Below, one piece after another: positions 1-8,856 of a DNA stretch of 64,000 nucleotides (position 1 is the stretch's first letter; each line of letters starts with the position of its first letter). Location of the stretch: assembly GCA_016703105.1 (NCBI GenBank), contig JADJCS010000013.1:62001-126000 (forward strand). The letters run 5' to 3'. The notes beneath the pieces were generated by a model. The model saw only the letters and a program-made list of their open reading frames with translations. It made no database searches and was not told where the DNA came from. Both the position numbers and the translations under genes were made by a program. Origin of the DNA: Flavobacteriales bacterium (GTDB lineage: Bacteria; Bacteroidota; Bacteroidia; Flavobacteriales_F; PHOS-HE28).

Positions 1-362
1 TCACCGAGATCGGCGAGAACGTGATCGTGATCCTGAGCACCCACATCGTGCAGGACGTGCAGGAGCTGTGCAGTAACATGGCCATCATCAACAAAGGCAG
101 GTTGCTCTATGCCGGTCCGCCGGACGCATCGCTACGCGCCATCCACGGGCGTGTGTGGGAGAAGACGATCGCGAAGAGCGACCTGGAACGCTACGCCGCT
201 TCAGGCCGTTTGATCAGCAACAAGTTGATCGCGGGCAAACCGGTGATCCGCCTGCTGAGCGACGTGTCGCCCGAAGATGGGTTCGCCGCCGCGGAACCCG
301 GCCTGGAGGATGTGTTCTTCAGCGCCATCAGCAAGGGTAACCTCGAACACGTCAACGCATGA
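1..362 (+). CDS. ABC transporter ATP-binding protein (C-terminal part only)
   Basis: The reading frame is open from the window edge, so only about the last 120 residues are present. The stretch VILSTHIVQDV carries the H-loop histidine that follows the Walker B/D-loop region of ABC ATPases; the Walker A and signature motifs lie upstream, outside the window. After it comes the accessory tail typical of ABC-2 exporter ATPases. The stop overlaps the start of the next gene as ATGA, and that gene encodes the matching permease, so the two should form one exporter. Family call is firm from the H-loop and context; substrate unknown. Confidence 0.85.
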   Translation, partial: TEIGENVIVILSTHIVQDVQELCSNMAIINKGRLLYAGPPDASLRAIHGRVWEKTIAKSDLERYAASGRLISNKLIAGKPVIRLLSDVSPEDGFAAAEPGLEDVFFSAISKGNLEHVNA

Positions 363-3300
363 TCGCGCGCATGTTCCTCTTCGAAGTGCGCTATTGGCTG
401 CGCCAGCCGATGGTGTACATCTTCCTGTTCGTGAACGCGCTGCTCACGTTCGGGGCCACGGCATCGGACGGGGTGCAGATCGGTGGCGGCGTGGGCAACG
501 TGGTGAAGAACGCGCCTTATGTGGTCTACATCTTCTATGGGATCATGTCGTTCATCGCCCTCTTGATGGTGACGGCCTTCGTGAACGGCACCGCGATCCG
601 CGACTTCACCAGTAACACGGCCCAGATCATCTTCTCCACACCGGTGTCGAAGTCCGGCTACTTGATCGGCAAGTTCCTGGGCAGCACGTTCGTGGCCTCG
701 ATCCCCTTGATCGGGGTTTCGCTCGGCATCGTGGTGGGCAGTTGGATGCCCTGGGTGGATCCGCTGCGCGTGGGGCCGAACTACCTGTACCCCCATGTGC
801 AGGGCTTCCTGGTGATGGGCCTTCCGAACATCCTGTTCTCCGCCGCCATCATTTTCGCCGTGGCCGTGATCCAGCGTTCCACCATGGCCTCGTTCATCAC
901 GGCCATCGTGCTGTTCGTGGGTTACTCCATCGCTAGCAGCAGCATGGAGGACATGGACAACCAGACCCTGGCCGCCATGCTCGATCCCTTCGGCACCACG
1001 GCCATGAGCGAAGCGACACAATACTGGACCGTGGACGAAAAGAACCTGGCCGCATTGCCGGTGAGCGGGCTCGTTCTCTGGAACCGCCTGCTGTGGATCG
1101 GCGTGTCGGCGCTGGTATTCCTCTTCGGCTATTCCCGCTTCTCCTTCACCGATCGCGTGCAAAAAGCGAAGGCCCGGGTCGCGGAGAACGATGCGTCATC
1201 AACCGCCGTCGCCGCACCGCTTCCCAAAGTCGCGCTGCACTTCGACCGCAGTGCGTTGCGCCGCCAATGGTCCACGCTCTACCGCACCGAACTGGTGGGG
1301 ATCCTGAAGAGCACGCCCTTCATCATCATCATGGCGCTCGGGCTCGCGCAGCTGTTCACCTCGCTCTCGTTCGTCACCAGCATGTACGGCAACACCACCT
1401 ATCCGGTGACCTACTCGGTGGTGGACATGATCTCCGGGAACATCGTGATCTACGTGATGATCATCGTGGTGTTCTATGCCGGGCAACTGATCTGGAAGGA
1501 GCGCGACCCGAAGTTCGATGGGATCATCAACGCCTTGCCCATGGCCACGCGCACCGGCTTGCTGGCGAAGCTCGCGGCATTGATCACCGTAGTGTTCGTG
1601 GTCCACCTGTTCGCCGTGGGGGCCGGTATGACCACGCAACTGCTGAACGGCTACACGCGCTTGGAGCCCATGGTGTACCTCACCTACTTCGTGGTGCCCG
1701 GAACGCTCTTCTTCGCGGGCTGGGCAGCGGTGGCGCTGCTGGTGCATGTACTGGTGAACAACAAGTACCTGGGCTTCTTCGTGTTCATCGTGCTCTTCAT
1801 CCTGAACACCTTTGCCTGGACGCTGGTGGATGTGGAGTCCAACCTGGTCCTCTTCAACGGCTCGCCGGGACTGCGTTATTCGGACATGAACGGGTTCGGT
1901 CCTTACCTGAAGAACTGGATGTTCTTCAAAGTATACTGGATCCTGTTCGCCGGTCTGATCGTACTGTTGAGCTACCTCTTCGTGGTACGTGGCAACGATA
2001 CCAGCATGCGCTGGCGGATACATCAAGCGAAGCAACGCTTCCGCACTTCCTGGCCCGTGGCCGCAGTGCTCGGCGGCGTCTGGTTGCTGATGGCGGGCTT
2101 CGGCTACTACCAGACCAAAGTGCTGAACACCTACCAAACGAGCGATGTGCTGGAGGAGGCCCAGGTGCGCTATGAGAAGGAGTTCAAGCGCTACGAGCAC
2201 ATGGCCCAACCACACTACACCGCCGTGAGCTTCACGATCGATCTGGACCCACCGGCACGCGCGATCAGCTATTCCGCGGACATCACTTTGAAGAACAAGA
2301 ACACGACCGCCATCGACACGCTGTGGCTCAATGTGCCACATCGCATGAACGTGACGCTGGAGATCCCGGGCGCCGAACTCGTGTTGAACGATGACGCGCT
2401 CGATCAGCGCATGTACCGCCTCTCCCCTCCCCTGGCCGCCGGTGCGGAACTGAGCGTGAAAGTGAGCGGAGGATGGAAGCAGAAGGGCATCGAGAACGAA
2501 ACGGAGTTCACCGGGTTGGTGCAGAACGGCAGCTTCTTCAACAACATGGAACTGTTGCCGGCCATCGGCTACAACACCTCCGGCGAACTACAGGACCGCG
2601 CCGATCGCCGCAAGCACGGTCTGCCTCCGAACGACCGCATGCCGAAGCTCACCGAGGATCCCGCGCTGCGAATGCAGAACTACCTGATGGCCCACAGCGA
2701 TTGGATGACGGTACGCACCACCATCAGCACCTCGCCGGACCAGATCGCCATCGCACCTGGTTCCTTGAAGAAGGAATGGACCGCCGACGGTAAACGCTAC
2801 TTCCAGTACGAGCTCGATCACAAGGCCTTGAACTTCTTCTCCTTCATGAGCGCACGCTACGAGGTGGCGCGGGAGAAATGGAATGACGTCGATCTCGAGG
2901 TCTACTACCAGAAGGAGCACGCGGTGAACGTGCCCCGCATGTTGAACAGCATGCGCAAGGCCTTGACGTACTACACGGAACACTTCGGCCCCTATTCGAA
3001 CAAGCAGGCGCGCATCATCGAGTTCCCGCGCTACCAGAGCTTCGCGCAAGCCTTCCCCGGCACCATGCCGTACAGCGAGAGCATCGGCTTCATCACCGAC
3101 CTCACCGCCGATGAGGACATCGACATGGTGTTCTATGTGGTGGCGCATGAAATGGGGCACCAATGGTGGGCGCACCAGGTGATCGGTGCCGACATGCAAG
3201 GCAGCACCATGCTGAGCGAGAGCATGGCCCAGTACAGCGCGCTCATGGTGATGGAGCGCGAGTACGGCCGCACCCACATGCGCAAATTCCTGAAGTACGA

Positions 3301-3931
3301 GAGCGATAAATACCAGGAAGCGCGCGGTGGGGAGACCCTCGGCGAATTGCCACTGATGTACGTGGAGAACCAAGGCTACATCCACTACAACAAAGGCAGC
3401 GTGGTGCTCTATGGCCTGCGTGAGTTCCTCGGCGAGGACACGCTGAACAAGGCGTTCCGCGCGTTGGTAGATTCTTTCGGTTATGCCGAACCGCCCTGGC
3501 CCACTTCACTGGACATGTACCGCGAACTGCGCAAGGTGACACCGGACAGCCTCACCTACCTCCTTGAAGACCACTTGAAGTACATCACCCTCTACGACAA
3601 CCGCGTATTGGAAAGCACCGCCCACCTGCTACCGGACAGCAGCTACGAAGTGACGGTAAAGTTGACCTGCGAAAAGAACCACGCCGACAGCCTGGGCCGC
3701 GAAACACCTGCGCCCATGAACGACTGGATCGACGTGGGCCTCTTGAAGGAACCGACCGATGACGAGGAGGAAGGCGCGGTGATCACCTTCCAGCGCGTGC
3801 GGTTGAAGGATGGTGAGAACACCGTGGTGCTGCGCAGTGAAGAGCTTCCCGCGAAGGCCGCGATCGATCCCATGCATCTGTTCTTCGATCGCGTGCCGAC
3901 CGATAATGCGAAGAGCGTGGAAGTGAAGTAG
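359..3931 (+). CDS. ABC-2 type permease fused to M1 family aminopeptidase domain
   Basis: A 1190-residue membrane protein. The first ~580 residues hold two sets of hydrophobic helices resembling two ABC-2 permease units in tandem, separated by a basic linker near residues 265-300. After the last helix (about 570-590) comes a soluble M1 peptidase domain with a zinc site HEMGH at about residue 930 and the downstream glutamate in LSESMAQY about 20 residues later. Fusions of this kind are known in Bacteroidota. It overlaps the ATPase gene by 4 nt, so ATPase and permease are made together. I infer that the peptidase faces the periplasm; the substrate cannot be told from sequence. The start is the ATG in the ATGA overlap. 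Confidence 0.9.
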   Translation: MIARMFLFEVRYWLRQPMVYIFLFVNALLTFGATASDGVQIGGGVGNVVKNAPYVVYIFYGIMSFIALLMVTAFVNGTAIRDFTSNTAQIIFSTPVSKSGYLIGKFLGSTFVASIPLIGVSLGIVVGSWMPWVDPLRVGPNYLYPHVQGFLVMGLPNILFSAAIIFAVAVIQRSTMASFITAIVLFVGYSIASSSMEDMDNQTLAAMLDPFGTTAMSEATQYWTVDEKNLAALPVSGLVLWNRLLWIGVSALVFLFGYSRFSFTDRVQKAKARVAENDASSTAVAAPLPKVALHFDRSALRRQWSTLYRTELVGILKSTPFIIIMALGLAQLFTSLSFVTSMYGNTTYPVTYSVVDMISGNIVIYVMIIVVFYAGQLIWKERDPKFDGIINALPMATRTGLLAKLAALITVVFVVHLFAVGAGMTTQLLNGYTRLEPMVYLTYFVVPGTLFFAGWAAVALLVHVLVNNKYLGFFVFIVLFILNTFAWTLVDVESNLVLFNGSPGLRYSDMNGFGPYLKNWMFFKVYWILFAGLIVLLSYLFVVRGNDTSMRWRIHQAKQRFRTSWPVAAVLGGVWLLMAGFGYYQTKVLNTYQTSDVLEEAQVRYEKEFKRYEHMAQPHYTAVSFTIDLDPPARAISYSADITLKNKNTTAIDTLWLNVPHRMNVTLEIPGAELVLNDDALDQRMYRLSPPLAAGAELSVKVSGGWKQKGIENETEFTGLVQNGSFFNNMELLPAIGYNTSGELQDRADRRKHGLPPNDRMPKLTEDPALRMQNYLMAHSDWMTVRTTISTSPDQIAIAPGSLKKEWTADGKRYFQYELDHKALNFFSFMSARYEVAREKWNDVDLEVYYQKEHAVNVPRMLNSMRKALTYYTEHFGPYSNKQARIIEFPRYQSFAQAFPGTMPYSESIGFITDLTADEDIDMVFYVVAHEMGHQWWAHQVIGADMQGSTMLSESMAQYSALMVMEREYGRTHMRKFLKYESDKYQEARGGETLGELPLMYVENQGYIHYNKGSVVLYGLREFLGEDTLNKAFRALVDSFGYAEPPWPTSLDMYRELRKVTPDSLTYLLEDHLKYITLYDNRVLESTAHLLPDSSYEVTVKLTCEKNHADSLGRETPAPMNDWIDVGLLKEPTDDEEEGAVITFQRVRLKDGENTVVLRSEELPAKAAIDPMHLFFDRVPTDNAKSVEVK

Positions 3932-3971
3932 GCACCCTTTGAACGAACTTGGGGCCGTATATCTCGAACTT

Positions 3972-4883
3972 ATGGCGGTACCAGATTTCCAAAGCACCAT
4001 GCTCCCATTGCTGAAGCATGTGTCCGATAGAAAGGAGTATGCACTGAAGAACGTGGTCACCGAATTGGCCGCGAGCATGAAACTCACGGAGCAGGAAGAG
4101 AGCGAACTTCTTTCCAGCGGGCAGACCCGATTCTACAATCGAGTGGCTTGGGCCAGCATCTATTTGAGACGGGCAGGGTTGATGACATCACCCAAACGTG
4201 GAGCCTTGATGATCACACCACGGGGCCAAGAAGTTCTGGAACAGAAACCGTGGCGGATAGACATTGCGTTCTTGAAACGTTATCCTGAGTTCGTCGTGTT
4301 CCAGAACGCGAAACGCGATCAAACCATTACCGCTGACGTGGTCGAAGTAGACGCGACGCGCACTCCAGAGGAGGTTCTGGACAATGCCTACGAGCAGATA
4401 AGGTCAACCCTTGGGCAAGAAGTACTCTCTAAAGTACTGGCCCTTTCGTGGATGGACTTTGAACGAATCGTCGTGCAGTTGCTCGTACGGATGGGCTATG
4501 GCGGATCCATGAAGGATGCGGGACGCGCTCTTGCCAAAAGCGGCGACGAAGGCATCGATGGTACGATCAAGGAGGACAGACTCGGTCTTGACATCATTTA
4601 CATCCAGGCCAAGAAGTGGCAGACCGGGAACACGGTGGGTCGGCCGGAGATCCAGAAGTTCGTTGGGGCGCTTGCAGGCCAAGGTGCGAAGAAAGGGATC
4701 TTCATCACCACTTCGGGGTTCAGCAAGGAGGCGCGCGACTATGTGCCGCGCAATGAGACGAAGATCGTACTGATCGACGGCGAGGAATTGACCCAGCTCA
4801 TGATCGATCACGATCTAGGGGTCACACCTCAACGCACCTATTCGGTCAAGCGGATCGACGGGGATTTTTTTGGTGAGGAGTAG
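3972..4883 (+). CDS. mrr: Mrr-type restriction endonuclease
   Basis: About 303 residues. The N-terminal part (MAVPDFQSTMLPLLKHV...) matches the winged-helix Mrr N domain; the C-terminal half is a PD-(D/E)xK-like Mrr catalytic domain with conserved blocks MDFERIVVQLL, GDEGIDG and IYIQAKKW, where the Asp and the Gln-x-Lys form the active site. Mrr enzymes are type IV restriction systems that cut modified DNA. I chose ATG 3972 over an in-frame TTG at 3939, because the domain begins exactly there. No methylase or specificity subunit lies next to it, as expected for Mrr. It converges on dnaE with one base between the stop codons. Confidence 0.88.
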   Translation: MAVPDFQSTMLPLLKHVSDRKEYALKNVVTELAASMKLTEQEESELLSSGQTRFYNRVAWASIYLRRAGLMTSPKRGALMITPRGQEVLEQKPWRIDIAFLKRYPEFVVFQNAKRDQTITADVVEVDATRTPEEVLDNAYEQIRSTLGQEVLSKVLALSWMDFERIVVQLLVRMGYGGSMKDAGRALAKSGDEGIDGTIKEDRLGLDIIYIQAKKWQTGNTVGRPEIQKFVGALAGQGAKKGIFITTSGFSKEARDYVPRNETKIVLIDGEELTQLMIDHDLGVTPQRTYSVKRIDGDFFGEE

Positions 4884-4884
4884 G

Positions 4885-6507
4885 CTACTTCTCCCCATAC
4901 CTCGGATCCGGTTTCCACGGCAGCTTCTCGAAGTATTGCGTGCGCAGGGCCACATGCCCGAACTCTTGCTCCACCACGCCAGTGAGCCGGTACACGCCGC
5001 GCCCTTGGAACGAATACCGCGCGGCCACATCCGGGAACTGCGTGCTGTCCCAGAAATCTCCGGCGGTATCGATGAAGGAGCCGAAGGTCATGCGTTGACC
5101 GTGGTGCGTGTCAGTGGCCTTTACGTGGATCAAGTAGCCGAGCATGGTCACGCGCTTGTCGACATGCGCATGCATATCGCGCTTGAGGATGGTTGTCGGT
5201 TGCTGGTTGTCAGTTGTCCGTCTGCCACCACCGACAACTGGCAACCAGCAACTGACAACGGGATCCACATCCACCAGCGTGAACGGATCGCACAGGGGGA
5301 AGCCGAGCAGGTCCAGTTCATCATAGGCATCCGCCAGCGGGTAGTGCTGTAGATCGGGTAGCTTGGGTGCTTCCACTTTGGTGACGAAGAGGTCGCCAGC
5401 GACGCTCGCTCTGGCGGGCCGATGCAACAGCGTAAGATCCCATAGCAACGCGGGTTTGCTCTTGCCCGTGAAGCGCAATGCGCCCACGCGGATCAGGATG
5501 CGCGCCTGCTCCACAGGCAAGGGCGCACGCTTCAGCAGGTCCTGGAGATCTATGAAGGGACCATGACGGCGGCGCTCATGCAGGATCAGTTGCACGGTCT
5601 CCTGTTCCAAGCTCTTCACATTGCCGAGACCGAGGTAGATGCGGTTGTCAGTTGTCGGTTGTCGGTTGTCGGGCTGGGTGGTGGGCATTTCCCGGACAAC
5701 TGACAACTGACAACGCTGTCCTTCCACCAAAGAGCACAGCTCCTCACTGGTATTGATGCACGGCGCCTCGATCGTCGCCCCCGCGCGCTTGGCCTCGTGC
5801 AGGTAGAACTCCGTGTGGTAGAAGCCACCGAAGTTGTTCGCCACGCCCACGAGGAATTCCAGCGGATGGTGCGCTTTCAGATAGAGGCTTTGGTAGCTCT
5901 CCACCGCATAGCTGGCGCTGTGTCCTTTCGCGAAGCTGAAGCTGGCGAAGCTTTGGATCTGCCGCCACACCTCTTCGGCCTCCCCGGGTGGATAGCCGGA
6001 CGCCTTACAGTTGTCGAAGAACTTCTGCTCCACCAATTTGAACTCAGGTCGGTCGCGGTAGCGGATGTTCATCCCACGACGCACCTGATCGGAGTCCTCC
6101 AGATCGAGCCCACCGTACTGGTGCACCACTTTGATCACGTCCTCCTGGTAGACCATCACCCCGTAGGTCTCCGGCATGATCTCCAGCAGCCTCTTCGGCG
6201 CGCTCTTCCTGCGCTCGGGATCATGGTGCCGCAACAGATACTCGCGCATCATGCCGCTTTCCGCCACGCCCGGCCGTATGATGCTGCTCGCCGCGACCAG
6301 GCCGAGATAATCCTCCACTCGCAACTTTTTGAGCAGCATGCGCATGGCGGGGCTCTCCACATAGAAGCAGCCGATCGTGTTGCCGGTGCGGATCAGTTCC
6401 TTGATCGCGGGATCCTTCTTGAAACGCTGGATGTCGTGTATATCCACGGTAGGTCGACCCGGTCCGCCTTCGCTTTGCCGGCACTGGGTCGACGCTACGG
6501 CGGACAT
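4885..6507 (-). CDS. dnaE: DNA polymerase III alpha subunit (DnaE, short type), C-terminal part after frameshift
   Basis: Continuation of the 6221-8047 reading frame; conserved sequence resumes at VDIHDIQRFKKD and runs through the polymerase finger/thumb region (MPETYGVMVYQEDV, FAKGHSASYAVESYQSLYLK) and the helix-hairpin-helix plus OB-fold tail. The ORF's first ~21 residues are translated from a palindromic insertion and are not native. Two further insertions are read in frame: residues after LVEGQ (repeat at 5644-5714) and residues after LVDVDP (repeat at 5192-5259). Removing all three gives a protein of about 990 residues, the normal size of the short DnaE of Bacteroidota. This type is usually associated with DNA damage tolerance rather than replication; that role is inferred. 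Confidence 0.85.
   Translation of the reverse strand: MSAVASTQCRQSEGGPGRPTVDIHDIQRFKKDPAIKELIRTGNTIGCFYVESPAMRMLLKKLRVEDYLGLVAASSIIRPGVAESGMMREYLLRHHDPERRKSAPKRLLEIMPETYGVMVYQEDVIKVVHQYGGLDLEDSDQVRRGMNIRYRDRPEFKLVEQKFFDNCKASGYPPGEAEEVWRQIQSFASFSFAKGHSASYAVESYQSLYLKAHHPLEFLVGVANNFGGFYHTEFYLHEAKRAGATIEAPCINTSEELCSLVEGQRCQLSVVREMPTTQPDNRQPTTDNRIYLGLGNVKSLEQETVQLILHERRRHGPFIDLQDLLKRAPLPVEQARILIRVGALRFTGKSKPALLWDLTLLHRPARASVAGDLFVTKVEAPKLPDLQHYPLADAYDELDLLGFPLCDPFTLVDVDPVVSCWLPVVGGGRRTTDNQQPTTILKRDMHAHVDKRVTMLGYLIHVKATDTHHGQRMTFGSFIDTAGDFWDSTQFPDVAARYSFQGRGVYRLTGVVEQEFGHVALRTQYFEKLPWKPDPRYGEK
5192..5259. repeat. Palindromic repeat inserted in frame in dnaE (GTTGTC family, copy A)
   Basis: Two 25-nt arms (5192-5216 and 5235-5259) are reverse complements at 23 of 25 positions, with an 18-nt loop. 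The arms are built from TTGTC/TTGCTGG units. The translated product on the minus strand is an extra ~23 residues between LVDVDP and ILKRD that does not belong to the DnaE family, while the flanking frame is kept. Same family as the copy at 5644-5714. Confidence 0.85.
5644..5714. repeat. Palindromic repeat inserted in frame in dnaE (GTTGTC family, copy B)
   Basis: Arms 5644-5663 and 5695-5714 are reverse complements at 19 of 20 positions; both begin GTTGTCAGTTGTC. The element adds about 24 residues between LVEGQ and IYLGLGNVKS, again without breaking the frame. Its sequence is clearly related to copy A, so this is a dispersed element and not a gene-specific expansion. Confidence 0.85.
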
Positions 6508-8047
6508 TCACCAATTCCACTGCATCCCGAATGTGGCCCAGCCCACGCTGGCTCAGCAGATCGAACTTGTGCAGGCCGAGGTCCTCCGCCTCCAGCATGC
6601 TGAACTGCGTGACAGGAAAACCCTTCGGTGGCCGGTGCAATGCGGTGAAATACGTCACCGGCTTCTCGGTGATCACGATGCCACCGGCGTGGATGCCCAG
6701 GTGATGCGGCATGCCGAGCAGATGCCTTCCATAGTTCACAACGGCCTGCGCCACCTTGTCCAATTGGCCTTTCGCGCCATCGGGCACGTGGCGCTGATCG
6801 CGGTAGTAGTTGCTGTCGCCCTCGCTGAGCGCATCGATCTCGCCGGGTGGAAGGCCCATCGCCTTTCCCAGCTCGCGTATCGCTCCGCGCCATTGGAAGG
6901 TGGCATAGGTGGCGATCTGCGCCGCGTGGATGTTGCCGACCCCTTCGCCGTTGTACTTGCCAAAAACGTACTTGAAGATCTCGTCGCGGTCCTTCCAGCT
7001 GAAGTCGATGTCGAAATCGGGCGGCTTCTTGCGCGCGGGGTTGATGAAACGCTCGAAGTAGAGGTCGAGCTCCATGGGGTCCACATCGGTGATGCGCAAG
7101 CAATAGGCCACCAGGCTGTTCGCGCCGCTGCCGCGCCCCACATGGAAGAAGCCGCGGCTGCGCGCATGGTTCACGATATCCTGGTTGATGAGGAAGTAGC
7201 TGATGAAGCCCATTTCCTCGATCACCTTCAGTTCGTAGCGCATGCGATCGATCACCTCCGGTTTCGCGTTCGGATAGCGGTAACGCAGCCCTTCGAGCGT
7301 GTCGCGATGGAGCTTCTCGCGATCCTCCGCCTGGCTCGCACCGAAGGCCTTGCGCGTCTTGTCACCGCCTTCGAACGCAACGGAACATTCATCCAAGATC
7401 CGCGCGGTATTGTTCAGCAGTTGTGGAAAGTCACGGTAGATGCGTCGCACTTCCTCTTCACTGCGGAAGACCTCATCGGGCTCCCCCAGTTCCTCCTTCG
7501 GCAGCATGCTCACCACGGTGTTCTTCGCCACGGTGCGCAGCAGACGGTGCGTGTTGAAGTCGCGTTTGTGGCGGAAAGTGACCGGCAGCAGGGCCACGAG
7601 GTCCTGCTGCCGTCGTGCCCAGGGGGTGAAGGGCAGGCGCGTAAGATCCCCCGGCTTTATGCCGACCCGCTCGTTGGAGCGCAATAGTTGCGGGGCCCTG
7701 TTGAACGGATATATGAAGAAGGCATCCGCCAGTTCCGGCGCGCGCTCAGGGATCGCCTCCCCATCGAGCAGGTGGGGGCTCAGCAATTCGTTCAGCTGCT
7801 GGAAGCCCTGGTTGTTCTTCGCGATGCCGATGTAGAGCAATTGTGCCCCCTGCCGGAACTCGACCCCAGCGACCGGCCGTATGTCATAGCGCGGGGCATC
7901 GCGGATGAGGTCGGGGATGCCCGCGGTACAATGGATGTCGGTGAGCGCAAGGGTGCGCACACCCGCCTTCGCCGCTTCGTACAGCAAGGCATCGGGCTTC
8001 AGCACACCGTATTTGAAACTGAACCAGCTATGGCAATTGAGGAACAT
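6221..8047 (-). CDS. dnaE: DNA polymerase III alpha subunit (DnaE, short type), N-terminal part before frameshift
   Basis: Starts at ATG 8047 with MFLNCHSWFSFKYG and LALTDIHCTAGIPD, the PHP-domain opening typical of the short Bacteroidota DnaE. The catalytic core follows: HVGRGSGANSLVAYCL and the aspartate pair in PPDFDIDFSW. Native sequence ends at GHIRDAVELVNV; the remaining ~95 codons to the stop at 6221 are out of frame. The break coincides with a 55-nt palindrome at 6448-6502; 55 is not a multiple of three, which explains the shift into the frame of the downstream part. The gene is therefore probably inactive as written, unless the repeat length is misread. Confidence 0.85.
   Translation of the reverse strand: MFLNCHSWFSFKYGVLKPDALLYEAAKAGVRTLALTDIHCTAGIPDLIRDAPRYDIRPVAGVEFRQGAQLLYIGIAKNNQGFQQLNELLSPHLLDGEAIPERAPELADAFFIYPFNRAPQLLRSNERVGIKPGDLTRLPFTPWARRQQDLVALLPVTFRHKRDFNTHRLLRTVAKNTVVSMLPKEELGEPDEVFRSEEEVRRIYRDFPQLLNNTARILDECSVAFEGGDKTRKAFGASQAEDREKLHRDTLEGLRYRYPNAKPEVIDRMRYELKVIEEMGFISYFLINQDIVNHARSRGFFHVGRGSGANSLVAYCLRITDVDPMELDLYFERFINPARKKPPDFDIDFSWKDRDEIFKYVFGKYNGEGVGNIHAAQIATYATFQWRGAIRELGKAMGLPPGEIDALSEGDSNYYRDQRHVPDGAKGQLDKVAQAVVNYGRHLLGMPHHLGIHAGGIVITEKPVTYFTALHRPPKGFPVTQFSMLEAEDLGLHKFDLLSQRGLGHIRDAVELVNVRRSVDPVPAKRRRTGSTYRGYTRHPAFQEGSRDQGTDPHRQHDRLLLCGEPRHAHAAQKVASGGLSRPGRGEQHHTAGRGGKRHDARVSVAAP
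6448..6502. repeat. Palindromic repeat inserted in dnaE (GTCGACCC family), breaks the frame
   Basis: Arms around 6449-6468 (GTAGGTCGACCCGGTCCGCC) and 6480-6498 are imperfect reverse complements sharing GTAG and GTCGACCC. It is unrelated in sequence to the two GTTGTC copies. It sits between the conserved DnaE blocks AVELVNV and VDIHDIQRF and adds 55 nt, which shifts the frame. Confidence 0.8.
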
Positions 8048-8223
8048 GCTCCGGGGATCGACGCGGATACCGTCGATCGCGCGATCAGAAGATAGGGGCC
8101 ATGGTCATCCACTCGACATGGCTCCTACGCTGATCCGATCAGGCAGCGGAAAAGGGAACGCCTGCGTCTTAGTTTCGCAAAACGAAAACCACAACCCAAA
8201 ACCGCCGCCTAGCGGCCCATTCC

Positions 8224-8808
8224 ATGAAACGACTTTCCGCACTTTTCCTTGTCGCTGCTTCGCTCACCGCTGGTGCCCAAACCATCAACCAGTCCGGGTT
8301 CAGCTTCAGCCCTGCCACGCTTACCGTGGACGCTGGCGATGATATCACCATCACCATCGGTTCCCCCCACACCTGCACCGAAGTGACCGAAGCCACCTGG
8401 AACGCCAACGGCAATACGTCCAACGGTGGTTTCAACTTCTCCGCAGGCACGCACACGCTTACCCTCACCATCCCCGGCACCTACTATTATGTGTGCCAGC
8501 CACACGCCAGCATGGGGATGAAGGGGCAGATCATTGTGAACTCCACGACCGGCGTGGAAGAGAACAACGCGACCACCGCGCTGCGCATTTTCCCGAACCC
8601 CGCCTCCACCGAAGTGCAAGTGACCACTGCTCAGCCTGGCCAAGTGATCACGCTGATAGACGCTCAAGGGCGTGAAGCACTGCGCCAAGTGGTGAACAGC
8701 TCCGATCGTCTGGACCTTTCCGCCCTGGAGCCCGGCAATTATGCCGTTCTGCTCACCAATGCCGCACGGAAGGTGGTGGCACGCGAGCGCCTCACCATCG
8801 CACGCTGA
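8224..8808 (+). CDS. Secreted cupredoxin-like protein with T9SS type A sorting tail
   Basis: A 194-residue protein. Residues 1-18 form a signal peptide ending at AGAQ. The next ~95 residues are a plastocyanin/azurin-like fold with a complete type 1 copper site: His in PHTCTEV, then Cys, His and Met in YYVCQPHASMGM. A linker with VEENN leads to a type A sorting tail (IFPNPASTEVQV ... LEPGNYAVLL). It is thus exported by Sec and then moved over the outer membrane by T9SS. Probably a single electron-carrier domain; the partner is unknown. A strong hairpin terminator follows at 8827. Confidence 0.88.
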   Translation: MKRLSALFLVAASLTAGAQTINQSGFSFSPATLTVDAGDDITITIGSPHTCTEVTEATWNANGNTSNGGFNFSAGTHTLTLTIPGTYYYVCQPHASMGMKGQIIVNSTTGVEENNATTALRIFPNPASTEVQVTTAQPGQVITLIDAQGREALRQVVNSSDRLDLSALEPGNYAVLLTNAARKVVARERLTIAR

Positions 8809-8826
8809 TAGGCCGTTCTCCGAGAG

Positions 8827-8856
8827 GGCACCGTTCCGCGAGGGGCGGTGCCTTTT
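8827..8856 (+). terminator. Rho-independent terminator after cupredoxin gene
   Basis: GGCACCG (8827-8833) pairs perfectly with CGGTGCC (8846-8852), followed by TTTT, 19 nt past the stop codon. Confidence 0.75.

Noticed and set aside
191..2341. Long minus-strand frames opposite the ABC permease gene
   Set aside because: They are His/Arg/Gln-rich with no domains and lie over a gene with clear motifs; GC-rich codon use opens the opposite frames.
5192..5714. CRISPR-like array from the TTGTC repeats
   Set aside because: Only two hairpins with no regular spacer, each a palindrome, within a coding gene; no cas genes nearby.
4870..7835. Plus-strand frames opposite dnaE
   Set aside because: They lack starts with signals and domains and mirror the conserved dnaE codons.
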